The position numbers and the translations under genes were made by a program. A stretch of DNA of 64,000 nt from Dermatemys mawii (lineage: Eukaryota > Chordata > Testudines > Dermatemydidae): positions 11,195,703 through 11,259,702 of the forward strand of contig ML677365.1 in NCBI GenBank assembly GCA_007922305.1. The letters run 5' to 3'. Positions 23,861 to 34,612 of this stretch are shown piece after piece; position 1 is the stretch's first letter; the number at the start of each line of letters is the position of its first letter. The notes under the pieces are model-generated. The model saw nothing but the letters and a program-made list of their open reading frames with translations, searched no databases and had not been told where the DNA came from.

Positions 23861-24369
23861 CCTTCATACTCTCCTGTTCCATTCTTTTCCAGAATGGGTT
23901 CTCTGTTTACTTCAGAGTGGGACTATTCTGTTGCACTGCCTTAGTTGGAAAGAGATTGGGAATTTTATGTGTCCTGTTATCCTTAGAAATTTTCTTTTAA
24001 TTTTTTTTTTCCCTGTAGGAGTTGCAGTAGATAGGCTTAAAGTGTCTTTTATAACTACTCCTATACATATCATCTGGAAAGCATCAAGAATCAAATGACA
24101 TTCACTTTGAAGAATCAACAAATACCATCACAATTTCCAGTTCCTGGGATATATGATCAGGTTCATACCTAAACTTAAGTCACCTGTTTTATTGCCTGAT
24201 CTAGTTACACAGAATCACCTTAACTTCAATGTTTCACTTAAATGTATAAGTAGAGGCCTTTTTAAAGACATAGTAACAGCAAGATTCTCCAAATGTTATG
24301 TGCTTCTGCAGAATGTTTAGTCAAACTCAACTGCACTCTGACTGAACCAGTCATCTTTGGTTGATGGGT
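23861..24369. other. Intronic sequence, no gene recognised
   Basis: AT-rich, no repeat family recognised. Confidence 0.4.
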
Positions 24370-26262
24370 CCAGCCAGCACTATACCATCACCATTGAGCC
24401 CTTCCTCCACAAGAGGTTCATTGAGTTCGTGCTCCAAGAGCTGGATTTGTGGATGGTCCTGTCAGTGTATGCCGACAACGTGCTCCTTATGGTCCAGGAC
24501 CTGAGCCATTAAGCTATCTATTTGATGGCCTCTTCCACCCAGGTCAACTGAGTCAAGAGCTTCAGCCAGATGGTTAGAAACAGGTGACAAGCCAGCTCCC
24601 TCTGACCCGCATTCCAAACCATCTGGTAGAACAGGGGTGGGTAAACTATGGCCCGCGGGCCACATCCGGCCCGCGAGACCATCCCATCTGGCCCGCGGAG
24701 GGAGGCTGTGCCCCCCTCCTGAGCCGCGCCTCAGGGGCAGCGCTCGCCCCTCCCCCGGAGCCGCGCCACAGGGGCAGCGCTCTGGGGGCCAGGGCTGGCC
24801 ACTGGCTCCTCCCCTGGAGCCGCGCGGGAAGCGCTCTGGGGGCCCGGGACTGCGTGCTTGCCCCTCACCCGGAGCCGCACCGCAGGCTCGCCCCTCCTCC
24901 GGAGCCGTGTGGGGAGCGCTCTGGGGGCCCGGGGCTGCGCGCTGGCCCCTCCCCCGGAGCCGCGCCACGCGGGGAGCACTCTGGGAGCTGGGGCTGCCCA
25001 CTGGCCCCTCTCCCGGAGCCACGCCGCACAGGCAAAGCTCTGGAAACTGGGGCTGTGCACTCCCGCTCTCTCCCGGAGCCACCCTGCGCGGGCAGAGCTC
25101 TGGGAGCCAGGGCTGCATGCTCCCCCCTCCCCACAGCAGCTATGGTAAGGGGGTATGGGAGGGTTCCAGGGTGGTGGTGGGGGCTATGGAGGGGGCAGTC
25201 AGGGAGTAGGGTCAGTTGGTTGAGGTGGGATTCTGGGCTGATTGGGGTTGGGAAGGTGGATAGACGTTGTGGCAGTCAGAGGACAGGGAGCAGGGGAACT
25301 GGGTGGGGAGTTGAGTCCTGGGAGGTGGTTAGGGGTCTGTGGAAGGGGTAGTCAGGGGACAAGCGGGGGTGGGTTGGATGGGTCAGGGATTCTCAGGGGG
25401 CAGGCAGAGGGCGGGAAGTGGGAGGGGGCTAGATTGGGGGCGGGGCCTTCCGTACCTGGGCCTCGATATAATTTCACAAACCCGATGTGGCCCTCAGGCC
25501 GAAAAGTTTGCCCACCCCTGCGGTAGAACATGGGTCTGCTGCTCTATCTGGGCGTTTACCTTTCTGCCATTGATCCCTCCTCCCTGGAGAACTGGGCTGA
25601 TCTTTAGAACAGGGTGGCAGAACGGTTGCAGAAGTGGACAGGGCTGCTCCGATGCCTTTCCCTGCAGGGGAGAGCACTAGTGATCAACCAAGTGATCCTC
25701 CCCATGCTCTGGCACCGTCTCAACACCCTGAGCCCGACCCCTGGCCAGCCTCTAGAAGAAAATATTGGCATTCTTTTGGCCATGGCTGCACTGGGTCTCT
25801 GCGGGTTTCCTGAGCCTCCCACTGGAGGAGAGTGGACAGCACCTGTTCTGCCTCCACATTCAGGTCCATTTCTTCCTTCACCAGACCCTGCAGAGGCTCC
25901 TTTATGGTTCAGGTCATTCAGCATGGAGTGTGCTGGCACACATCTTCTCTATGAGTACCCTGACACAACCAGCAGCTCTTCTTTCTCCACGCTGTGGGTC
26001 TCCTGAGAACTTTTCCCATTGTCTTTTACCAGGACCTACTCAGACCTGGAAGCTAGTCTTGGCAACCAGGTTCATGGGGAGGACCTCCTCGCAGAGCCCT
26101 TGCTACACAACCCCCATCTAAATGTGCAGGTGAGGGAGTCCCTGTTGATGCACCAGAGTCTGGTTCTGGCTGTTGCCACCAGGATTGGAGACTTCATGGA
26201 CTACAATCAGGGGGACAGAGTGAATCCCATGGCACTTGGCCTGGTGCGGTTCATGATATCCC
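24370..26262 (+). mobile_element. Tx1-type LINE ORF2 fragment split by a hAT
   Basis: 24372-24510 reads ITIEPFLHKRF...SVYADNVLLMVQDL, the catalytic reverse-transcriptase strand with YADN in place of YADD. After the hAT, frames at 25529-26260 give ENW, KWTGLLRCLSLQGRALVINQ, MLWHRLNT, LYGSGHSAWSVLAH and LLAEPLLHNPHLNVQV, the order of the RT C-terminal region of L1-Tx1 elements. At least one stop and several frameshifts make it dead. Target positions flanking the hAT (tggtagaa/cggtagaa) restore continuity. Confidence 0.78.
24632..25520. mobile_element. hAT element (CAGGGGTGGGTAAACTATGG) in the Tx1 LINE
   Basis: Ends CAGGGGTGGGTAAACT and AGTTTGCCCACCCCTG are inverted. Flanks tggtagaa (24624-24631) and cggtagaa (25521-25528) match at 7 of 8. 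The core (24720-25130) is a GC-rich tandem array of about 60-bp units (agccgcgcc..gggggcc), then a G-rich stretch. The 255-codon frame at 24584-25351 and its antisense partners are artefacts of this composition. Confidence 0.85.
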
Positions 26263-26285
26263 CTGACATCTGTTCCTTTTGCAGT

Positions 26286-26311
26286 GAGAGAGAGAGAGAG
26301 AGAGAGAGAGA
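26286..26311. repeat. (GA)n microsatellite
   Basis: Thirteen GA units at the 3' side of the Tx1 fragment. Confidence 0.95.
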
Positions 26312-26574
26312 CCCTAGCCGCACATTTATATCCCATTTTCCCCCCAAACCTCCTGATTTACGGACACCCTATCCATAGTCCACAAAGTCATGAGACTTCC
26401 TTATCATGTTGCATCCTAAACAGGTCAGAGAGGACTTGGCAGAAGCTGGCATGCTGAACATCCAAACAAAAGTAAACTTGAGCTACGTCACAAAATGACT
26501 ATGGAATAATACCAGCGTCTGCCCAAATATTTCCACTCAGTCAAACAAACTACTATCCAGGATAGGCAGAAGAA

Positions 26575-26942
26575 CCACTGAGCTCATAATGGGTGCAGTG
26601 TTTGTCTACAGCACTAATTTCTTCACACAATACACAGTTAACCTGTGGAACTCCTTGACAGAGGATGTTGTGAAGGCCAGGATTATGACAGGATTCAAAA
26701 AAGAACAAGATAAATTCATGGAGGATAGGTCCATCAATGGCTATAAGCCAGGATGGGCAGGAATGGTGTCCCTAGCCTCTGTTTGCCAGAAGCTGGGAAT
26801 GAGCGACAGGGGATGGATCACTTGATGATCACCTGTTCTGTTCATTCCTTCCGGGGCACCTGGCACTGGCCACTGTCAGCAGACAGGATATTGGGCTAGA
26901 TGGACCTTTGGTCTGACCCAGTAGGGCCATTCTTATGTTCTT
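26575..26942 (+). mobile_element. CR1 LINE 3' end
   Basis: Frame 26640-26825 reads NLWNSLTEDVVKARIMTGFKKEQDKFMEDRS, the conserved CR1 ORF2 C-terminus. The 3' untranslated region follows with gggctagatggacctttggt and ends attcttatgttctt, the octamer-type CR1 tail. 5'-truncated. The short body and intact 3' tail fit ordinary target-primed insertion. Confidence 0.9.
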
Positions 26943-27348
26943 AATATTAAGAGCATTTAGCTCATTGTGTTTTTAAAGTATTTTCATTTATCATCTTGTT
27001 CGGTCTTAATATGATAAGCCATTTAGCTCTGCAATTCAAAACGGTCTCTTTGATTGTTTGTTCTCCTAGGTGCCATATTCTTGCTAAGGATCAACTAACT
27101 AACCCTTCCTAACATAGTCACGTGTGTGGGAAACTTAGAGAACTTGTATTTTCTTGCCTTCTCCACTCTCCACCATCTATCTCTACTTCTGTGCCAACCA
27201 GCACTCTATAGGCCTAAGCTATAACACTTGATTTCACTCAAGGAGGCTTGTTCCAGTTTGCCTAAGAAAATCATAAGCAATAAACTAAAGACCACCAAAC
27301 TATACCAGTGAGAAAAAAAATATTCCAATGCCCTGAAGAGAACAGAAA

Positions 27349-27505
27349 GAAAAATCACTGAAACCAAACTTCCTGGGTCGTTGAGACTAATAAGCCAACA
27401 ATTACCACAACAGTTCTCGATNNNNNNNNNNAAACAATCACTGAAACCAAACTTGCGGGGTCGTTGAGACTAATAAGCTAATCATTACCACAATGGTTCT
27501 AGATA
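27349..27505. repeat. About 73-bp duplication around an assembly gap
   Basis: 27349-27421 and 27432-27505 share atcactgaaaccaaactt, then ggtcgttgagactaataagc, in direct orientation at roughly 90% identity, separated only by ten Ns (27422-27431). Either a real tandem duplication or a contig overlap with two alleles. Confidence 0.85.
27422..27431. other. Assembly gap (10 N)
   Basis: Ten undetermined bases between two copies of the same sequence. Confidence 0.99.
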
Positions 27506-28171
27506 TTAGATGAGAATCCTTAGCTACAGAAGACAAACAATAAAACAATCAAATAGAAATCTAGCAGAAAGAAAATTAAATCAATTTTTCATAAAAGAGA
27601 AACCTTTCTGTCAGCTGGATGGGGAACAGCATACCCAGGAGACCAAACACAGGTTACGAATGCACTAACATATTTCATCATAAAATAAATATATCTTCAA
27701 TAACCTACAACTGATATACCAAAAAGGCACCTACAACTTTAAAAGCCCTCCTTTCTGAAAACCACTGAGCTCACAGTGCTGACAGTGCATCATCAATGGG
27801 CACTATTTTAATTCAAGAATCCAAAAACGTAGCAAGCTTCCTAACATGGGCAAGGAAGTATGAAGGGGCCTGCTGTATTGCCAACTCTCTGTCTTATGTG
27901 GTGAATTTCTGAGATCCATTTTAAATAATTAAGATAAATATGTTCCGATTACTAACACTCTAGAAACTGAGTTCAAGCTCTACCTATTCAAATATTTGCA
28001 GTAATTATTACCAGACTGAAAGATGACTTAACAACAGTTGATCATTTTCTTATTTTAAGGCTTCATATTCATAGGGCTTTTTCTGCATTTCAAACACCAC
28101 AAAATGTTTCTGATCAAGTGCATGTGCACGTATCGGTTTCATTCAGTCAAGCAGTGTGCTGCATTGATTAC

Positions 28172-28330
28172 CTTTATTACAAAAGTATTCCACTTCTTCA
28201 CAACTCAGATTCTCAGGCTCAAACTCTGCAGAAAAGCTTTCCTCCAATGGAAAGTCTTCTTTTGAGATAATGTCATTTTCTTCAGACAGGCACTCTTCCT
28301 CTTCATCCTCAATGGTATCCTCAAGGGGCC
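28172..28330 (-). CDS. ZFPM2: ZFPM2 (FOG2) coding exon 2
   Basis: Internal exon of 159 bp. On the minus strand the acceptor is attctttttaaag and the donor is gtaatc. It contributes GG of a split codon (Arg expected from exon 1), then 52 full codons, then G of a split Gly codon, so it is phase 1-1. The peptide starts [13 protein letters not shown] and ends [10 protein letters not shown]; 21 of 52 residues are Asp or Glu. This matches FOG2 residues about 15-66 and joins in frame to exon 3, giving ...FCNK-G-DEEG.... Exon 1, with the RRKQ-type NuRD-recruiting N-terminus, lies beyond the right edge. No frameshift or stop is seen. ZFPM1 is less likely because the residue-level match is to ZFPM2. 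Confidence 0.95.
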
Positions 28331-28880
28331 CTTTAAAAAGAATCAGGAACACTGTACCAAAACCATCTAACAGTAATATGAAATAAAAGCCTTATATCTT
28401 ACAACTAAAGGGCTTTAACTAAGGTCTATTCTTCTATTGCTGTGCTGGGAATTTATTAGAAATGATCAAATAACATTTATCAGATAATTTACCCAATGTA
28501 TTACAATCTAAAAATACATTGTGATTTTTCTCATTATTCTGTCAGCTCAATGAATAGCTCACGTATATTTCAAATATGCAAAATATTATTATATTTTAGA
28601 ATAATATTTGCAAATTATCTGTTTTGACATTTCTCCAGCTGTAGTATTTAAGCCAGCCATTCCTAATAATGGAAATGGAAGTTATATATGCAAATCCCAC
28701 ATACATACATGGAAGAAGAGCCCTTTTTATGTTGTTGTGTTTGTTAGGTTTTTTTAATATTACTTTGAATTCTAGTACTCATTAAATTTGAGTTACAGCC
28801 CTGAGTCATCTAACCTTTGAATAGCTAAAGCACAGACAGTGACAATGTAAGTTTCCCCACATTGCCCCGTCATTGGACCT
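28331..28880. other. Intron 1 sequence next to exon 2
   Basis: No repeat or coding element recognised. The acceptor's short T-rich tract (attctttttaaag) is at 28331-28343. Confidence 0.5.
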
Positions 28881-29571
28881 TGTAGTGGGGTGGCTGCCCC
28901 AGTCCCGCAGAACAGGGGTTAAAAGCAGCCCAGGAGAGATTGTGGCTGGGAAAAGGAGTGAAAGCAGCTGAGGGAGTGGTTGACCACACGTGTGGCCAGC
29001 TCAATAAGGACCCAGCTGGCCCTTATAAGAGGGCTGGGAGCTTGGCCCTGAAGGAGTCTCTCTCTAGCAGTGGAGATAGAAGGACCAAGCTGCTCAGAGC
29101 AAGGTACCTGAAGCAGAACAGTGCTGGGGAAAAGGGCAAAGGGAGCTGGGGAGCTCCAGCCTGGAAAACCCCTGTGCTGCAGTCCTTAGTGAAGGCCTAC
29201 ACAGGTAATGGGGCTGTAGAGGGGCAGCCAGGGAATAGCAAAGGCAGCAGATCCTAACCCTGTGCCAATGATGAGTGGCCATTACACTGCAGTCTGCCCC
29301 AGTTAGTGGGGGCTAGATGATGACTGGCAGTAGCCACTGAGGCAAGGTGGGTTTATAGGGTTTGGGGGGTCCCCTGGGAAAGGAGACCCAGAGTAAGGGG
29401 GTACTGCTAGGGGCAGAACCCCAAGGTAAAGAGGCACTGAGGTCCAGGAGGAATACAGATGCCAGTGGAAAGAGAGACACCAGCCAGTAGGAGGTGTTCT
29501 ATACACTGGAGAGCTAATTCCTGAGACAACCAGCAGGAGGCACTGCACCAGTGAATCTCAACTTCGCTACA
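28881..29571 (+). mobile_element. Solo LTR, second copy
   Basis: Begins TGTAGTGGGGTGGCTGCCCC and ends ACTTCGCTACA. It aligns along its length with 23031-23709. No clear flanking duplication (gacct on the left, agtct on the right), so one flank may have changed. Contains a TATA-like ccttataagag at about 29018-29030, as expected of an LTR promoter. Confidence 0.75.
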
Positions 29572-32500
29572 AGTCTCAACACTTTTTTGAAGGGACCGGT
29601 TAAACAATACTTCCATAGTCTCTATGGCCATTAAGTCCTTGGTCTCTTTAATGGGGTACCAGTCAGTGGCAATTCTGCTGATTATTTTTTTGTTTTGTGG
29701 ACATACATCTGACAGGAACTGGACTGAGATTATCAATTCATTTCACATAGACCAAACACCCAACAGATGGTAACTATGTTTTGTTACTACTAGCTTGGGG
29801 GCAAGGTCAAATTTGCAGATGAGCAAATAATGAGTATACTTTATGTTCATTTGTTAATACTAACAACCTGCTAAATACACCTTTCGCAAATGTACAATTT
29901 TACCTGAGATTTTAATAGAGATTGGAAATAATGGAATGTATTTTAATTTAAGTAAGATTTTAATAAATTCTATGCTTTTCAAAATTCATATTAAAAGTGG
30001 ATTTCAAAAGAGATTTCAAAATACATGGTTGAGACTTTAAGGCAAATTATACCTTTCTCTCTCTAATGAAAGCATAGCCCCATTGAAAATTGACTGAAGA
30101 TTTCTTGCTAGAAATGAAAGCTAGTTCTCTAATGAAAAAATGTAATTTGTACTTATAGGATACTTTTCCAGTATTTTTAATATTTCTATAATACTGAGAG
30201 GCAGTACATAAATGTTCCTGTTGCATTAAATGAAGAGGGAAGGATAAAATTGTTAAAAGAAACAGAATACTGACTATAGTGGAATTTCATACGATTTATT
30301 AGGAATCCATGATTACCCCCACTGCATCGGTCAAATTCATTTTTGGCTAGATTGTGCAACCCTTGCTCTCAGAAATATGATATCTGTCTTTACTGAAGTC
30401 AGTAGGTGAGAGATTCCCAGCTGGCATTGATTTCAATGGAACTATGCCAATTTACACTGCTTGAAAATCTGGCAGAGCAGGTTCACTTGTCTAAGGACAT
30501 ACTCACTGGTATAAAGTAAGGGTTGCACAGTTGAAACCTGTCTCATAAAGGCTGAATCTATGTCCTAAGAAATTATTTCCATATTATCAAAAATGTGCCA
30601 TTATCATCACCTGCATTTTCTGGGACTCTCGGGAAAGCCTGTAGTTGAATGGGCATGGACATAGATATGAACACTGTCTCATACCTTGGGGAGGGGCAGG
30701 AGAGATGTCACTCCAGAAAAGAGTTCAGCACATATTAGCAGGAAATCTGGGGAGAAGTTGGAATGTCTTTGGCATTCCATTTATGCATAGAACTTCTATC
30801 TCCGGTGCTGACAGTAAGAAACCTTACACAAGTTCTAATTTCAGTTTTAAAATGCAACTTTAAAAACACCCACCGCAAATTATGCAATTTTAAATATGAA
30901 TATATAAAATGATGGCACTTTTGCCAGGTTGGAAAATGAAAAATATATTTTATTTGTTGTTCTCATCTCATTTCGTGTTTCAAGATTTTTTTAATTTAAT
31001 CATTTTTGTAAAAACCATCCATAAACCCTATAAAATATCAAGAGATTAAATTAGAGCTTTTTAAGTGTCCCTGCATCTTTAGGTAAGGTAAGTGAACAAA
31101 AGAACAGAAATATTAGAGAGATTTTCATAATTAGTCATTGTAAGTAATAAAGTATATTCACATATGTCATCAAAAATCAGATAGCATTTAAATTGATACA
31201 CAGAAATCTTGGTTTGCAACAGATGATCTACTAAAAGTCTTCTACAGTATTCTGATTCTGTAAACAATGACTGTTGGTAAGAGGTTTTTATCTTTGTGTG
31301 GATGGAGGAGAGTGGAGGGGAGGGGTGAGTGTGTGTGTCGATGTGTGTATAAGTCCAATCATCCATGAACAGGCATAAACATCATGTTACATATCTTGCC
31401 AAAACTAGTCATATGTCTTTAATCTATTTTTCAAGCAATTTTTATTTGGAAGAAATATAGCAGCCCACATTTCAGCAATCTGACTTCCTGCTGAAACATT
31501 GGTTGATAGTAACTTTACTTTCCAAATAAGAATTGCTTGGAAAATATATTAAGAACATCTGAGCAATTCAGTTTGCATATGTGAGGTGATATTTATGCCT
31601 GTTTAGAGATGTTAAACAAATTTCTTTGAAGAGGTCACCAGTATGTAGTCAGCACCCTAATAATTACCATTATAAATTAAGGGAAAAATAGATATGCAGC
31701 GTGTACATATTCACTTGTGGCAGTCCTGGAAACATACACTTTATAAGATGCATTAACATTATTTTAAAGCAGTACACAGAATGTCACATATAGGTCAACA
31801 AATGTCTGTAGAAAGGAGAACATGATAGATCCAAAAAGCAGCAAGGGGGTTGCATTTATGGTAGTTTGGTTGATTTAAATGAAGTTCAGATTAAAAACAT
31901 TATTTCAAACATTCTTATGGGTAGATGCCAAATATCGATACAGATATATATAATTGCCCAATTTGTGCATGCATCTGGCTAGAGAAGCATAAATTTCATC
32001 AAATCCATGCAAAATCAGATTGTATGTGTATATCTGAATGTGGTTTATTTTGTGCATACATATCAATATACCCATACACAAATCCCCAATCTGTGTATTC
32101 TAATGTAGAAATGCTTGCCTATCTAGACCTCTGCAGGCACAGATCAAACAATCATCCATATATACAACGCTCAGGAATGAAAGTTAGCCCCTAAAAAATA
32201 CTATGCTGACCTTTACTGAAAATGAATGGTTACATTCACCTAGGGGTTAACAGATACTTTTCTAATTTTAATGATTCCATTGCATTATATTTCATTATTA
32301 ATCCATTTAAAAATTGATCCTGAATCCAGTTCTGCTATCCTAATTCATACTACCTTACACTGTAAGTAGTTCAACTGAAATCAATCCTATCCAGAATTTT
32401 AAATTGGTAGTTTAAATGGAACTATCTTAATTTAAAATTAAAATTCATGAGGACAACAATAAATATTTAATTGAAAAGAGTGGAGATCCTGAGTTTTCTC

Positions 32501-32598
32501 TGATATGGTGTTTTCCCCTCAATTGTCTGCTTTTACTAACTTCACTGATGTGACTTACAGAACTTTTGATTCCTGACTGCAGCTTCATCAGTTCCTAG
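29572..32598. other. Intronic sequence, no gene recognised
   Basis: AT-rich. 30345-30480 has weak similarity to the dispersed repeat 'ctgaagtca...tttacactg'. A (TG)-rich run lies at 31329-31348. No coding signal. Confidence 0.45.
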
Positions 32599-32746
32599 CA
32601 GAGCCAGTGCTAGGCATAAGCAGGTTAAGCAATTGCTTGGGGCCCCCAGCAGCTCAAAGCAGCCCATATTAGTTATTAGCATGTATTGAGTGGATGCCCC
32701 AAAAATATTTCTGCTTGAGGCCCCCAATGGGCTAGCACCATCACCG
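32599..32746. mobile_element. 148-bp hAT MITE
   Basis: Starts CAGAGCCAGTGCTAGGC; the right side has gctagcaccatcaccg. Flanking gttcctag (32591-32598) and attcctag (32747-32754) match at 7 of 8. The interior has a ttgcttggggcccc block typical of deleted hAT copies. Confidence 0.7.
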
Positions 32747-33880
32747 ATTCCTAGAGTGAGTTTAGACTACACTGTGCTTCCTTTTAATTCCTTGCTTTAA
32801 TATAATGTTATCAGTTATTAATCATGCTTTTCACTGTACTGTACACTTACAGTATACATACATTATTTATGTTCCTATTTTATTGTCATTTATTTCAATG
32901 GAGACAAGCTCCATTCCTTATTTTGTTGAAAAATGTATTAAAAACAGAGTTGGCAGAGTGTGAAATCTTGACACCAACAAAACATAAAGTAAAGCAGCAA
33001 CAGTGCAAATCAAAATAATTCCAACTCCTAAAACTCTTCTTTGATGTGAGTGCCAATGGGCTAGTGATGGGATTAGATCTTTGAAATCAAATAATAAAAT
33101 TTAAATCCCAGAAGATTTAAGAGTTTAGTTAAATGGTTAATTCCAGGGGAATAGAGTAGATTTTTGTCTTTTACTCTCACTTCCATAAACTTGTGTTTTG
33201 ATCTTTAATAGTATTTTCTTAGTAGGGCTGTGCAAAAACATTAGATGTAATCTAGGAAAAGGTGAACCTCAAGTGTTGAAGATTATTTAGATAACTTGAT
33301 AAGCAGTTAAGAATTTCCAAATACACTTTCCAAATAAAAAAGCTTAATTTCTGATCTTAAAGGGGGTTCTGTATAGGCAACTGAATTCTCCATTTCTCCC
33401 CCAAGATTTCAGACTGAAAGCCTGGAAAATGTTTACTAAAGAGCAGATCTCAGTTTCCACCTTCCATATTGACTTGTGGTTTGGGGAGTGGAAGGGGTTA
33501 TATAACCAATTTTATTCAGATGTGCATAATCCTAAAATAACAAAAATAAATAAAATAAGGGCAATAGACACTAGAAACATAAGTAAAATTAATGACAGCA
33601 ATGAAGGAGTGAATATGTGGCTTTGTGTGCACATAGTCTACTTCAGAAAATCACCACATATAATTTGATACAAATAATAATATCTAGTCAGGAAAGGCTG
33701 ATGAGTGAACTCCATGTTCCTTCATGGGGAAAATTACTTCTGATTGAGGCCTCTTGGCAAAGCAGTGTGGGGAAATCTGAATTCTAGTTTCCTAATCTGT
33801 ATCAAATTTAAAGACATACAAGCACCTTTTTAGTATGTATAGTTTCTTAACAGTTAAAACATATTTACCTTCACTTGATA

Positions 33881-33885
<5 letters not shown>

Positions 33886-33919
<34 letters not shown>
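33886..33919. repeat. (TA)n microsatellite
   Basis: About 17 TA units; self-complementary and cruciform-prone. Confidence 0.95.
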
Positions 33920-33922
<3 letters not shown>

Positions 33923-34309
33923 TAAGTCACCATTTTTATACAGCACAAAATAGATATGACACTAGCAGCCCTGATCCCTACTCTCTAAAGATAAAGGTAA
34001 ATACAAATCTAAATAGGCAGGTGACGTACAAAAAACGTGACCAAAAGCATTTCAGACAGGCAAGATGGGAATGAAATGTCATAAGAAAATAGCCCTAATT
34101 TCCTTTAAAGGAGAAAATGCCTGTTAAAATTACATGCTTCTTCATGAAACAAACAGCATCTGACCCTGTAGGTGCTTTGGGACTAGTGCACCAATGTGCT
34201 TCTCCAGTTTTACACTGGTGTAATTCCACTGAAATCAAAGAAGTTAGAATGCCATAAAACTAGAGAAATGCAATAGTGAATCAAGTCCTTTGGCTCCTAT
34301 TCATCAGCC

Positions 34310-34424
34310 TATTGGTAAAAAGCAAAGCACTTAAGCATGTGCTCAAAGTTAAGCACATGTTTAAGGGCTTTGCCCCAAAGAGATAACCTTAACCATGTGT
34401 TTAAATGCTTTGCTTAATGCTATG
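34310..34424. mobile_element. Fold-back repeat related to 11.95-12.24 kb
   Basis: aaagcaaagcacttaagcat at the left and tttaaatgctttgctt at the right are inverted, with aagttaagcacatgt and taaccatgtgtt inside. Confidence 0.5.
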
Positions 34425-34591
34425 AGAAAGTCTCTCTGAAATCCTTAACCCATTAAGTCATGAGTGATTAACTTTCTTCCTAGTCAACCAGCATTCTGAC
34501 AGCAGCATCATAAAACAATCCTCTTAGCAAATTAAAAATACTTCAGAATGTCTGGATGGTGAATGGCTAGGGAGAGGCTAATGAGATATAA

Positions 34592-34612
34592 TTAGTAGTA
34601 GTAGTAGTAGTG
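34592..34612. repeat. (TAG)n microsatellite
   Basis: Six to seven TAG units. Confidence 0.9.

Larger units (their letters stand above)
7436..28171 (-). other. ZFPM2: ZFPM2 intron 2 (complete)
   Basis: A 20,736-bp intron bounded by gt at 28171-28170 and ag at 7437-7436 (minus strand). Most identifiable content is transposon-derived. No additional exon with paired splice sites and recognisable FOG2 sequence was seen. Confidence 0.9.
26943..28171. other. Intronic sequence flanking exon 2
   Basis: AT-rich, no repeat family named. Contains the gap and the duplicated block described separately. Confidence 0.5.

Noticed and set aside
24584..25351. 255-codon open frame, with long antisense frames
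   Set aside because: It lies over the GC-rich tandem core of a hAT with clear termini and duplications; open frames occur on both strands because AT-containing stop codons are rare.
28881..29571. Possible functional promoter of ZFPM2
   Set aside because: The TATA-like motif and the LTR layout are oriented opposite to the gene, so I list it only as a checkable idea.
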